The notes under the pieces: model-generated
What the model was told of the DNA's origin: nothing
Databases searched by the model: none
What the model saw: the letters and a program-made list of their open reading frames with translations, nothing else
Shown here: in pieces, positions 1-8,684 of the stretch
Layout of the letters: every line of letters starts with the position of its first letter
Position numbering within the stretch: the stretch's first letter is position 1
Position numbers and translations under genes: made by a program
NCBI GenBank assembly: GCA_001487125.1
Contig: LN913013.1
Coordinates: 868,001 to 932,000, forward strand
Length of the DNA stretch: 64,000 nt
Direction of reading: 5' to 3'
DNA from: Gabonibacter massiliensis
GTDB lineage: Bacteria; Bacteroidota; Bacteroidia; Bacteroidales; Marinifilaceae

Positions 1-1
1 A

Positions 2-1003
2 CTATTCAACTGTATAAACGCGATCGAAGCCGGAGAATGTGGAAAAGGTGAATTATGCAAAACCTGTATAATCCGACAAACAATCACTAATTCCTTACGG
101 CATAAATCCAATTTTTCAAAATTAGAGGCCACTTTGCAAATACAAATATCAGATAAAAAGATACACAATTGCCACGTCTTAATCTACGGCTCCTATATGT
201 ATACGCAACCTTCCGGGGGAATGCTGTTGACCATATGCGACATTACAGACCAAAAACAAAATGAACTCAGATTAGAGGATATAAAAGAAAAATTCAAACG
301 TGTCGAAAGATCCAAGTCCCTATTTCTATCAAACTTGGGACATAAGATCAGAAATCAATTAAACGGTATTTTAGGATGGACAAGCCTCGTCATTGCAGAC
401 CAGAAACTCACGTCCACTCAACAACAGGAATACATCAATCTGATTTATCAAAATACGGATAATCTACTACATCTTTCCGACAATATCATTCAATTCTCGC
501 AAATCGACAATGTTGATATCGATATTTCTCCTTCTGTTTTTAACGTAAAAGAACTTTGTCAGAATTTAATCAATATCCGTTTAAGTTATTCTCACCCGGA
601 TGTAATACTTTACCTGGACAAAACGGTAGAAGACATTATCGTATACTCCGACCAGATGAAACTCCATCAAATTCTCTTGAATATAATTTCCAACGCTCAA
701 AGATTTACGAACAAAGGGTTTATTCGAATTGCTTGCCAAATCAATAAAAAACAGCATAGCGTAGACTTTGTCGTGGAAGATACCGGATGCGGAATGTCGG
801 CAGAACAACAGATACATCTGTTTGAACGGTTTTATAGGGGAAACGATTTTTCTGATAGCCCCGGATTAGGACTCTCCATTTGCCAAGCTTATATCAAAGC
901 ACTGGGAGGTGATATCCGAGTTCAATCGAAAAAAGACAGAGGTACGTCTGTATTCTTTTCTATAAAGAAAAATGATATTCCTAAGGAGGAATTAATACTC
1001 TGA
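2..1003 (+). CDS. PAS-type sensor histidine kinase, 3' part only
   Basis: The reading frame is open from the first bases of the window, so the true start lies upstream; the TTG at 134 is internal. The first visible residues carry four cysteines (C-x13-C-x6-C-x2-C, about residues 4-26) followed by IRQTI, in a PAS-like segment ending at DITDQKQNE. A short coiled linker leads to the kinase core: H-box LGHKIRNQLNGILGW with the phospho-acceptor histidine, N-box NIISNAQRFTNKG, G1 DTGCGM, F-box FERFYRG and G2 GLGLSICQAYIKALGG. No receiver domain follows before the TGA. It is probably a cytosolic or membrane-tethered two-component kinase. The response regulator is not in view. The kinase call is firm; the signal sensed is unknown. 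Confidence 0.9.
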   Translation, partial: LFNCINAIEAGECGKGELCKTCIIRQTITNSLRHKSNFSKLEATLQIQISDKKIHNCHVLIYGSYMYTQPSGGMLLTICDITDQKQNELRLEDIKEKFKRVERSKSLFLSNLGHKIRNQLNGILGWTSLVIADQKLTSTQQQEYINLIYQNTDNLLHLSDNIIQFSQIDNVDIDISPSVFNVKELCQNLINIRLSYSHPDVILYLDKTVEDIIVYSDQMKLHQILLNIISNAQRFTNKGFIRIACQINKKQHSVDFVVEDTGCGMSAEQQIHLFERFYRGNDFSDSPGLGLSICQAYIKALGGDIRVQSKKDRGTSVFFSIKKNDIPKEELIL

Positions 1004-1078
1004 TCGTTTTTTCAGTATTGAAAAAATCAAAAAATGGAACTTTAACTTCATTTTTTCGTTTATCTCCGAAAAAGAATT

Positions 1079-2014
1079 ATGGAGATATCTCAAAAACCAG
1101 AAGCCTACAAAGGACACCTTATGGCGTTAGCCACCATATTGATATATAGTTTTAATACCAACTTCATGAAAATCGTGATGCCCGAATGGATAGGAGCCCA
1201 TGGACTGGTATTAATCCGTTGTATCGCCAGCACGGTAGGATTCTGGTTTATCTCGCTTTTCCTTCATGCGACACGACAAAACCACCCTTCGGGAAAAGAG
1301 ATCGGCATCATCATGTTGGGAGGAGCTTTAGGAATGGGAGCAAACCTGCTACTTTATATCAACGGTTTGGCTCTCACGGGACCCGTTGATGCTTTTGTTA
1401 TCCGCACGGTACAACCCATCGTGGTAATTGCATTAGCCGTTTTCATCCTGCACGCGAAATTTACCATAAACAAAGCCATCGGCATCTTACTTGGTTTGGC
1501 CGGTACACTCTACATTTCAATCGTACCTCATGCTAACGGAGCAAAAGATTCGTTTACAGGAGATATACTGATTTTCTCCGCCTCCGTCTGTTCGGCGTTA
1601 TTTCTGATCCTGATCAAACCCTACACACAAAAATACAACCCGATCGTCGTCATGAAATGGATGAGCCTGGCCGCTTTTATCGTCACACTGCCTTTCGGTA
1701 TTTTTCAACTACTCCATGCTCCTGTATTTACCGGAGAAGCTCCCGTCCATATCTGGTTAGAACTGGGATTCACGTTGATTTTCGCTACAATGATTGCTTA
1801 TTTTCTAAACGTTAAGGCATTACAATACATCTCTCCTTTTGTCGAGAGTATTTACATATACCTCCTACCCATCACGGGAGCCATAATCTCTATCGCTTTA
1901 GGGCTACAAGAATTCTCTTGGCACTACCCTATCGCACTCGTGTTGATCGTCATCGGGTTCATCCTTATCAACAAAAAAACAAGGACGAAAATCCCCAGCA
2001 AGCAAAGTGCATAG
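1079..2014 (+). CDS. DMT-superfamily (EamA) permease
   Basis: The 311-residue product has about ten hydrophobic helices arranged as two EamA repeats (roughly residues 10-150 and 160-298) and a basic C-terminal tail (NKKTRTKIPSKQSA). This is the usual length and layout of drug/metabolite transporter family exporters in the inner membrane. The substrate cannot be read from the sequence. It starts 75 bases after the kinase gene on the same strand and is convergent with the DUF2007 gene, 9 bases away. The ATG at 1079 is the first in-frame start before the conserved LMALATILIYSF helix. Confidence 0.85.
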   Translation: MEISQKPEAYKGHLMALATILIYSFNTNFMKIVMPEWIGAHGLVLIRCIASTVGFWFISLFLHATRQNHPSGKEIGIIMLGGALGMGANLLLYINGLALTGPVDAFVIRTVQPIVVIALAVFILHAKFTINKAIGILLGLAGTLYISIVPHANGAKDSFTGDILIFSASVCSALFLILIKPYTQKYNPIVVMKWMSLAAFIVTLPFGIFQLLHAPVFTGEAPVHIWLELGFTLIFATMIAYFLNVKALQYISPFVESIYIYLLPITGAIISIALGLQEFSWHYPIALVLIVIGFILINKKTRTKIPSKQSA

Positions 2015-2023
2015 AGACGCATT

Positions 2024-2461
2024 TCATTTTCTATATTTCCAGACTTTCTGACAATCAAAGCATTTATACGAAGATCTGAAAATAGGAAACAACACCGATA
2101 AAACCAGCAAGATATAAACCATGATTTTATCCGGGTCCTTTTTTTTACCGACATCGGTAGAACCACAAAAAGGACAACGGGTTTTATCCATACCTTTTTC
2201 CCATTTCACGATCTTAATCTCTTCCTCCCGATAAAGATCTGCCGGACCGATATATCCCCCTTCCTTCAGTATCTCTATCCCTTGTTCCCATTTATCAGTA
2301 GGAATCAACAGCTTAACACCGCCTATGGCATTAGCGTACATACCGCTTTGGGCCGTTAATTCATCCTGTATAAATGTCTCTATTCCCTCGGATTCTAAAT
2401 AATTTTTAGCCATATAAGCCTCCTGGGGATAAGTAAACGTAAGAACTACACTCCAATCCAT
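2024..2461 (-). CDS. DUF2007-type protein with zinc ribbon and one membrane helix
   Basis: The 145-residue product begins with a DUF2007-like 'putative signal transducing protein' fold (about residues 3-70): VVLTFTYPQEAYMAKNYLES, then GVKLLIPTDKWEQGIEIL. It continues with a CPFCGSTDVG zinc knuckle, a helix (IMVYILLVLSVLFPIF) and a second CFDC pair. The four cysteines would form one zinc ribbon split by the membrane segment, or the helix could be a hairpin. The family is widespread in Bacteroidetes with no defined role. It stands alone on the minus strand, convergent with the DMT permease. Confidence 0.7.
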   Translation of the reverse strand: MDWSVVLTFTYPQEAYMAKNYLESEGIETFIQDELTAQSGMYANAIGGVKLLIPTDKWEQGIEILKEGGYIGPADLYREEEIKIVKWEKGMDKTRCPFCGSTDVGKKKDPDKIMVYILLVLSVLFPIFRSSYKCFDCQKVWKYRK

Positions 2462-2867
2462 ATTTTCCTCATTTAGATTTCCTAATTTAATACTTCTAAA
2501 CGACTTTTCCGTCTATTCTTCCAAAATTTTATCCGTTCGTCGGAGAGCTCGTTTTACAGGTATTCGGTAAAAAGCTATAAGAGCTAATAACGAAATGCGG
2601 GATATTCACGGTATTCCCCGTGTATTCCCGCAAAATAAACCACGAACGAAGGAACCCTTACTTTTACGGAGTTTGCCACAACAGCGGCATTATTCGGACA
2701 CAACCTGCCCAATGACCTTTAAACCAATTAAAACATTCTTCCTATTGATTTCCGGAACATAATATTGCTTTTTCTACTTCTCTACGCACGCTATTCGGGC
2801 TGTAACATTCGTAACGGGGATAAAGGAAAAGATAACGAACAAATATAAAACACCGAAAATAAGCAGG
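2462..2867. other. Intergenic stretch of 406 bases with one stem-loop
   Basis: No convincing ORF lies here. The only structure I see is an imperfect inverted repeat with arms at 2597-2611 (GCGGGATATTCACGG) and 2618-2631 (CCGTGTATTCCCGC). It is not followed by a clear T-run on either strand, so a terminator role is uncertain. The region separates the BASS gene's 3' end from the start of the DUF2007 gene, both on the minus strand. Confidence 0.4.
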
Positions 2868-3773
2868 TTATATTCGATATTTCATCTCATCCTTTCTCTT
2901 TTTCCACAACTGATAACTATTAATACCGTTCTGCCACAACACATAAGCAGCGGGCCCTATCGACGAAAGAGGAGATAAATAAACTTGCGCCATCCAAATC
3001 GCCAGTATTGTGTTCTTCTGTCCTAACCCTTGTCCCCCGGCAATCACCTCCCCGTAGCGCTTTCCGAAATAACGCCCGAGCATAAACTGTAAGCAACAAA
3101 GAACTAATGCCGCTAATCCTATCCTTATCTCTTCCCATAAATTTACATCGCTTTGTTCCACGATAAAAGAGACCGTTTTACCCGTCACAATAGTCAGCCC
3201 CAAGCTCCACAGATAGAAGGATACACTTTGATATCTCTTCAGTTTACGATGAACCAACGGAATAAATCTTTCCAAAACCCATGCCCCGGCCAAAGGTAAT
3301 ATCAACAAAGGAACAACCTGTCTACAAATGGTACAAAAAGAATCCCAAAAAGGGACATCCTGATGAGTGCCGATAAAGGAAAAAACAAAAGGCGAAATAC
3401 AGGCAACACAAAGATTACTTATCAATGTATATGCCGCCAAACAAGCCACACTTCCTCCTAACATCCCGGTTATCACCGTAGCGGCAACAGCCGTCGGCGC
3501 CAGAACACATATCATCATTCCTTCCGCCAACAAAGGGTCGAAAGGAACGATTAAAACGTAGACGACAAAGCTCCCGACCACTTGAACACCCAACAACCGA
3601 AAATGTAAACGAGAAAACGTCATATCCCTGAAAGCCAATCGACAATAGGTAATCAGCAACATGCAAAATATGAGGCAAGGAGTCATCGCGGCTAATTTAC
3701 TGAAAAAGGGATAAAATAACCCTCCTATCAACATGGCCAACGGCATCATCCAAATTTTTAAACGTTGTAACAC
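2868..3773 (-). CDS. Bile acid:sodium symporter-family (BASS/SBF-like) transporter
   Basis: The 301-residue, highly hydrophobic protein has nine or ten helices. It carries BASS-like features: an early PTAVAATVITGMLGG segment resembling the TM4 crossover motif, and a late GQGLGQKNTILAIWMA resembling the TM9 crossover. It probably moves an organic anion with sodium; the substrate is unknown and bile acid should not be assumed. It is the last gene of a minus-strand run (GNAT, phosphoesterase, glycosyltransferase, this gene), 45 bases after the glycosyltransferase stop. Confidence 0.7.
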   Translation of the reverse strand: MLQRLKIWMMPLAMLIGGLFYPFFSKLAAMTPCLIFCMLLITYCRLAFRDMTFSRLHFRLLGVQVVGSFVVYVLIVPFDPLLAEGMMICVLAPTAVAATVITGMLGGSVACLAAYTLISNLCVACISPFVFSFIGTHQDVPFWDSFCTICRQVVPLLILPLAGAWVLERFIPLVHRKLKRYQSVSFYLWSLGLTIVTGKTVSFIVEQSDVNLWEEIRIGLAALVLCCLQFMLGRYFGKRYGEVIAGGQGLGQKNTILAIWMAQVYLSPLSSIGPAAYVLWQNGINSYQLWKKRKDEMKYRI

Positions 3774-3818
3774 GACAGTAAATTTTATACTGCAAAGGAA
3801 ACGATTATAATTGAAATC

Positions 3819-4724
3819 TTAAAATAAGATACAGCTCTGTCTCGATAATAATACATCCGCAATTCTACAATACAAACGTTCATACAAAGAAGATTTACGT
3901 CGGGCGTAAGCTTTACAACCGTTCATACAGTTTAGAAATTGCATATCGTTAATTCGGTGAAGAGTAAATCCCGGCATGACCTCCCAAGTCTCCGGAGCTG
4001 ATTTTTCATCCCAAAAGAAATGAAGTGCAATCTCCGGGTGTATTCGATGCCAAGCTATAATATCTAAAACATAACCACTATTAAGCATATAACCATGAAT
4101 ATACTCTCCTTTCACCGGCTTATATTGAAGTACCTCTTTCCTCAATAGAGGCGGAACAACGGTTACGCAAGCTCTCGGTGCAGGGGGAAAGGAGTAAAAA
4201 GAGAGTGCTAATTTACGAACCGCTCTTACCGATGTCAACCGGGTAAAAAAACGTAAAGAAGCCAATTCCAAGCGGGAAATACGCGGAAAGACATAATCAT
4301 CATGCAAAAACATATACTGATGCCCTATGCAAACCAAAGGAATATCCGGCGGCGTAAATAAATAAACCAACCCCGTCAACAACTCGTAAAAATTCAGTAC
4401 CATATCAGGTTGTAACTCCTCCAGCCTGCGATGGATCAACCGCATACTTTTGACGAAAACCGGTAACCTGCCTATATTAAAATAAATGCTTTTGGATAAA
4501 GAAGGACGTTTATTTTGCACGGAAGGTAAAAAATTCGGACTTTCAAACGTCAACACGGGTACATCGATCTTCTGGAGAAAAAAATCCGGAACCTGCCGTG
4601 CTTCGCTTTTCCCGATCAAAACTTCAACAACTTCATCTCCCCGCCTCGTCAACATCTCCCGCATAACAAGAGCTTGAGTGAAATGTCCCCGTCCTTCTCC
4701 CTGAATGATAAAAACAAAACGCAT
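3819..4724 (-). CDS. Glycosyltransferase family protein, short at the C-terminus
   Basis: The start at 4724 gives MRFVFIIQGEGRGHFTQA, the opening of glycosyltransferases of the Glyco_trans_1_3 (MJ1255-like) type; the longer frame back to 4835 has no support. Family-like blocks follow: VVPPLLRKEV, HFFWDEKSAPETWEV and the FLNCMNGCKAYA segment. From memory, relatives continue with a TTAGFESICEA-like loop and some 60 more residues. Here the protein reads SSLYERLYCRIADVLL and stops at 302 residues, so the C-terminal nucleotide-sugar region appears shortened. It starts 10 bases after the LpxH-like phosphoesterase, which suggests a joint role in lipid or envelope glycoconjugates. It may be non-functional. 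Confidence 0.65.
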   Translation of the reverse strand: MRFVFIIQGEGRGHFTQALVMREMLTRRGDEVVEVLIGKSEARQVPDFFLQKIDVPVLTFESPNFLPSVQNKRPSLSKSIYFNIGRLPVFVKSMRLIHRRLEELQPDMVLNFYELLTGLVYLFTPPDIPLVCIGHQYMFLHDDYVFPRISRLELASLRFFTRLTSVRAVRKLALSFYSFPPAPRACVTVVPPLLRKEVLQYKPVKGEYIHGYMLNSGYVLDIIAWHRIHPEIALHFFWDEKSAPETWEVMPGFTLHRINDMQFLNCMNGCKAYARRKSSLYERLYCRIADVLLSRQSCILF

Positions 4725-4734
4725 ACGAATCCTA

Positions 4735-5526
4735 TTAAGCCGTGATCTTGAACGTTTCTCTTTCCATTTGCATGCCGGTACTCGCCTCGTAACTGTATAT
4801 CTCCCAACGACCGTCAGGATACTCCAACAAAGCACTCAACGATTCGACCCAATCTCCGGAGTTCAAATAATGAATATTCCCGTAATACCTGTCCGCGGGT
4901 TGGTGAATGTGTCCGCAAATAATACCGTCAAAATGGCGACTCTCCGCGATAGATGACAGCTCTTTCTCAAAATCGGAAATATAAGAAACAGCAGATTTTA
5001 CCCTGTGTTTAATCGATTGGGAAAAAGAATAATAAGGTTTACCCCGTTTCCGTCTGTACTGATTAAGGATACGATTCATCCACAACAAAAAAGCGTATCC
5101 GCAATCTCCTAATTTCGCCAACCAAATCATATGGGTCGTAATATGATCGAAAATATCACCGTGAGTCACATAGTATCGCCTCCCGCAAGAAACGTGAATA
5201 TAATCTTTTACTACCGAAACATTGGACAAGGTCAACGGGGTCAATTTGTCTAAAAAGTCATCATGATTCCCACGTACATAAATCACTTCGGTTCCGTAAT
5301 TCTCCATCATTTTCATGATGACCTTGATTAGATTCGTGTAGGATTGCTTCCAACGACCGAACGGATTCCGTTGTAATTTCCAACCGTCGATGATATCACC
5401 GTTCAATATCAATTTACCACAATTCACACTTTTAAGGAAATTGGTCAGTTCTTCCACTTTCGAATGTTCCGATCCTAAATGTACATCTGACAGGATCACC
5501 GTTGCAAATTTTAATCTGTTTGTCAT
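4735..5526 (-). CDS. LpxH-like UDP-2,3-diacylglucosamine pyrophosphatase-family metallophosphoesterase
   Basis: Starting at 5526 (MTNRLKFATVILSDVHLG) gives 263 residues; the open frame reaches back to 5616 but would overlap the GNAT gene's end. All calcineurin-like metal-binding motifs are present: SDVHLGS, NGDIIDGW, RGNHDDF, THGDIF and GHIHQPAD. This is the COG2908 pattern of enzymes that cleave UDP-diacylglucosamine in lipid A synthesis. Bacteroidetes often carry more than one homologue, so this copy may act on another pyrophosphate lipid. It lies 79 bases after the GNAT gene and 10 bases before the glycosyltransferase start. Confidence 0.8.
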   Translation of the reverse strand: MTNRLKFATVILSDVHLGSEHSKVEELTNFLKSVNCGKLILNGDIIDGWKLQRNPFGRWKQSYTNLIKVIMKMMENYGTEVIYVRGNHDDFLDKLTPLTLSNVSVVKDYIHVSCGRRYYVTHGDIFDHITTHMIWLAKLGDCGYAFLLWMNRILNQYRRKRGKPYYSFSQSIKHRVKSAVSYISDFEKELSSIAESRHFDGIICGHIHQPADRYYGNIHYLNSGDWVESLSALLEYPDGRWEIYSYEASTGMQMERETFKITA

Positions 5527-5605
5527 AATTTCTTTTATCTTCTCCGACAAAAAAACAACCATTTTGTTACGAACAGATGTAGAAACAATGACTATACCGT
5601 GAAGT

Positions 5606-6034
5606 TTATCCCTCATACACCATCACGAACTCCTCGCATCCCGTCATTTCATCGATTTGTCGTCTTAACACCTTAAAACCATGCCATTCATAAAATGCAA
5701 CCGCCGAAATATTCTTCGTGTAAACATTCAACTCCAGTCGTTCATATTTTCTCTTTACCCATCGCATCAGAGCATCTCCTATTCCCATTTTTTGCCGGTC
5801 GGGTCTCACGAATAAAGCCGCCATATAATTTCCGACCAAAGATACGAAGCCATCGATCTCCCCGTTTTCTCCCTCATGTATCCAGGTCTCACTCGAAGGC
5901 AAATAGAGATGCTTCATTTTCTCGACCTGTTCCGACCAAAAAGATTCCGGAATAAAATCGTGAGCAAGAGAAGAGGCTTCCAACCATATTTTCACGAGGA
6001 CATCCTCGTCCGGAACCGTATATTTACGAATCAT
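5606..6034 (-). CDS. GNAT-family N-acetyltransferase (YiaC/YjaB-like)
   Basis: I chose the start MIRKYTVPDEDVLVKIWLEA at 6034 because it matches the usual GNAT N-terminus of this subfamily; the frame is open to 6094. The 142-residue protein shows ALFVRPDRQKMGIGDALM (acetyl-CoA pyrophosphate loop, Q/RxxGxG/A type) and the C-terminal LNVYTKNISAVAFYEWHGF block. The family acetylates protein lysines or small amines in the cytosol; the substrate is not evident. It heads the minus-strand cluster and is divergent from the methyltransferase gene, 72 bases away. Confidence 0.8.
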   Translation of the reverse strand: MIRKYTVPDEDVLVKIWLEASSLAHDFIPESFWSEQVEKMKHLYLPSSETWIHEGENGEIDGFVSLVGNYMAALFVRPDRQKMGIGDALMRWVKRKYERLELNVYTKNISAVAFYEWHGFKVLRRQIDEMTGCEEFVMVYEG

Positions 6035-6106
6035 ATTACTTCTTTTATCAGATAAAGATAATAATTTTTCGTATGTTTGAAGATCAAATCTCAATTCATT
6101 TTATGT

Positions 6107-7285
6107 ATGATCCTGACTCAGTCTATCATTGATTTTATAAAACTCCACGAAAACGATAACACGGATAAATTATTACTCTCGGCCTCTAAATACCCGGAAA
6201 TCAACATGCCTGCAATCGTGGACCAAATCATAGCCAGAAGGCAAATAAAAGATAAATTACCCTCTTGGCACGCTTGCCGGGAATTATTTTATCCTTCCCG
6301 TCTGGCTACTGAACAATGCTCTTCCGAGATCACGGCAGAATACAAACAAAAACTGACTCGAGGAGAGACATTATGCGATCTTACCGGCGGTTTAGGGGTA
6401 GACTCATTCTATTTTTCGAAACAAGTAAAGAAAGTGATTTACGTGGAACGGTCTCCCCATTACTGTGAAGCGGCAAAACACAATTTCAGCCTATTACAGG
6501 CGAACAACATACAAGTCTTAAATCAGGAGGCAGGAGATGTTGCCGAATCCGTCAAGGTAGATACCTTTTACATCGATCCGGCTCGGAGAGCGGAAGGCAA
6601 CAAACGGGTATTCGCTTTATCCGAATGCGAACCGGACGTACTGCAATTAAAACCCCTTTTGTTAGATCATGCCAAACGGGTTATTATCAAGATCTCACCT
6701 ATGGCTGATATTATGGAAACGCTAAGGCTTTTGCCAGAGACGACAGAAATCCACGTACTTTCAGTCAAAAACGAATGTAAAGAACTTTTATATGTGTTGG
6801 AAAACGAAAAAAAAGATGTTGACCCCATCGTCTCCACATTAAATATCACTTCTACCGGAGAGAAACAACTTTTCGACTTTCAACTTTCTGCAGAAAAAGA
6901 GACAACGATAATCTTCACTTCGCATATTAAGAAATTTTTATATGAACCCGACAGTTCCATATTAAAGGCCGGAGCTTTTAAATTACCCGCGAAACGTTTT
7001 AATGTAGAGAAGCTGCATCCACACAGTCATCTCTATACTTCCGATCTGTGGATTGAAGAGTTTCCCGGGAGAAAATTCGTCGTTGACAAGGTCTTCGATT
7101 TCTCCGGAAAAGGATTAAAACAGCTCTGCCGAACTATTCCACAAGCCAACATAACGACAAGAAATTTCAATTTATCGGTAAAAGATTTACGTCAAAAAAG
7201 TAGAATCACGGAAGGTGGCCATGTATACTTATTCGCAACCACCTTACACCCGAATACCCCCATTCTTATTCAATGCCGTAAATAA
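6107..7285 (+). CDS. Class I SAM-dependent methyltransferase with THUMP-like domain
   Basis: The start at 6107 (MILTQSIIDFIKLHEND) fits the family N-terminus better than the TTG at 6077. The 392-residue protein has a SAM-binding motif I (LCDLTGGLGVDSFYFS), a second acidic strand (VIYVERS), and the FYIDPARR signature at the motif IV position. The C-terminal third (LWIEEFPGRKFVVDKVF onward) matches the THUMP-like domain found in these Bacteroidetes proteins. It is probably an RNA methyltransferase, but the target base is unknown. It is transcribed divergently from the GNAT gene. Confidence 0.75.
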   Translation: MILTQSIIDFIKLHENDNTDKLLLSASKYPEINMPAIVDQIIARRQIKDKLPSWHACRELFYPSRLATEQCSSEITAEYKQKLTRGETLCDLTGGLGVDSFYFSKQVKKVIYVERSPHYCEAAKHNFSLLQANNIQVLNQEAGDVAESVKVDTFYIDPARRAEGNKRVFALSECEPDVLQLKPLLLDHAKRVIIKISPMADIMETLRLLPETTEIHVLSVKNECKELLYVLENEKKDVDPIVSTLNITSTGEKQLFDFQLSAEKETTIIFTSHIKKFLYEPDSSILKAGAFKLPAKRFNVEKLHPHSHLYTSDLWIEEFPGRKFVVDKVFDFSGKGLKQLCRTIPQANITTRNFNLSVKDLRQKSRITEGGHVYLFATTLHPNTPILIQCRK

Positions 7286-7361
7286 ATTCCAAAACCATCG
7301 CCATCTTCAACTTTTTATCCTAATACTCGTATCATCGAAAAGAACGATAATTAGAAAAAAG

Positions 7362-8549
7362 ATGAAAATAAAAACGGGACAAGGAACCATTTCCTTATTT
7401 ACGCTACTGGCCATTTATTCCATATCCATGGTAACTTCTTTACCGGGCTTGGCCATTTCTCCTATACTCGGATCCCTCGAAACCATTTTTAAAGGGGCAA
7501 GCGATCTGCAATTACAAATGTTGGAATCACTTCCCTCCTTTATCATCGTCCCCTTTATCCTTTTAGCCGGCAGGCTATCCATGCATACGAATCAAAAAAA
7601 GGTCTTAATCATCGGATTAAGCATATTTTTCGGATGCAGCATCATCTATCCATTTGTAAAAACCCTAATTTTACTACTGATAATCAGCGCATTATTAGGC
7701 ATCGGCGCCGGAATGGTTATTCCTTTTTCAACCGGTTTGATCGCAAATTATTTTACAGGTAAATATCGAACTAAACAATTAGGTATAGCCTCTTCCATAA
7801 CAAACATCACGTTAGTCTTGGCTACCTTGTTATCCGGTATTTTGGCCAATATTAATTGGCATTATTCCTTTTTGGTCTATTGCTTATCGGGGATATCCCT
7901 TTTATTTGCCTTCAAGCTGAAAAACGATCCGGCACCCGTTTCCAAACACTCGTCGACACCACACCGATCTTTTACTCTTCATTGGCCGGTCGGTCTAATG
8001 CTATTCTATTACCTCATCACGATCTTAGCCTTAACGATTCCATTCAACTTAGCTCTTTACATGGAAAACCTACACATCGGAAAATCCGATATGTCCGGAA
8101 GCCTCATTTCAGTATTCTTCTTATCCATGACACTTCCCGGTTTTTTCATAAATAAAATCATATCCTGGTTTAAAAGCTACACGAATTTTATAGCAATGGC
8201 TGCCATCACATCAGGATTAATTTTATTTGCATTCAAAGGTGATATATTTACCCTCGTCTTAGGCGTGACTTTAATCGGTTTGGGATACGGTTGCATGCAA
8301 CCCGTCATCTACGATAAAACAGCCAACAGTTCTCCCCATCCGACCTACGCCCTCGCTTTGGTCATGTCGATGAATTATATTGCCATTATCACCTATCCAT
8401 TCATAATTAGGGCATTGGAAAACTTATTCTCGACAGATTCATCCTATTTCCCTTTTTGGTTAAATATGTTTATCAGTGCTGCTTTCACCCTGTTTGTCTA
8501 CTTCCGCCGAAAAACAAAAACGGTAGGAATTTCTCCAGACGAATGGTAA
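7362..8549 (+). CDS. MFS transporter
   Basis: ATG 7362, preceded by an A-rich stretch, gives MKIKTGQGTISLFTLLAIYS, a normal MFS start just before helix 1; the longer frame to 7215 overlaps the methyltransferase. The 395 residues form twelve helices in two halves. The conserved loop 2-3 motif A is present in modified form (LAGRLSMHTNQKK), and GIGAGMVIPFSTGLIANYF resembles motif C-type segments of drug/sugar efflux members. The substrate is unknown. It ends 135 bases before gadC and is probably a separate unit, because a GAD-shared motif lies in between. Confidence 0.8.
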   Translation: MKIKTGQGTISLFTLLAIYSISMVTSLPGLAISPILGSLETIFKGASDLQLQMLESLPSFIIVPFILLAGRLSMHTNQKKVLIIGLSIFFGCSIIYPFVKTLILLLIISALLGIGAGMVIPFSTGLIANYFTGKYRTKQLGIASSITNITLVLATLLSGILANINWHYSFLVYCLSGISLLFAFKLKNDPAPVSKHSSTPHRSFTLHWPVGLMLFYYLITILALTIPFNLALYMENLHIGKSDMSGSLISVFFLSMTLPGFFINKIISWFKSYTNFIAMAAITSGLILFAFKGDIFTLVLGVTLIGLGYGCMQPVIYDKTANSSPHPTYALALVMSMNYIAIITYPFIIRALENLFSTDSSYFPFWLNMFISAAFTLFVYFRRKTKTVGISPDEW

Positions 8550-8560
8550 AACTTTGTCAA

Positions 8561-8578
8561 AGTTAAATATTGTGAGGA
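8561..8578 (+). promoter_or_regulatory. 18-base motif shared with the gadB upstream region
   Basis: AGTTAAATATTGTGAGGA lies 106 bases before the gadC start. An identical copy occurs on the minus strand at 14260-14277, 98 bases before the gadB start. An ACTTTG hexamer (8551-8556) sits just upstream. The identical sequence and similar spacing suggest a common promoter or operator for the GAD genes; which part is the -7 box and which the protein site cannot be told from two copies. Confidence 0.6.
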
Positions 8579-8684
8579 ATTAAACCTTCATCCCTGTTTC
8601 CCGTACTTACTTTGAAATACAAATAAAGCTTAGTAAACTATAAAACAATATTCTAAATTAATTAACCAAACTTCAATTTAAATT

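Noticed and set aside
2597-2631. Stem-loop as a terminator
   Set aside because: There is no T-run on either side and it is far from both neighbouring stops; only a structure call is justified.
4735-4835. Longer glycosyltransferase start at 4835
   Set aside because: It would overlap the phosphoesterase by 100 bases, and the added residues are unlike the family; MRFVFIIQGEGRGH at 4724 is the family start.
8611-8641. TTTG-N19-TAAACTAT as the gadC promoter
   Set aside because: The -7 part lacks TTTG; the shared 18-base motif is the better candidate.
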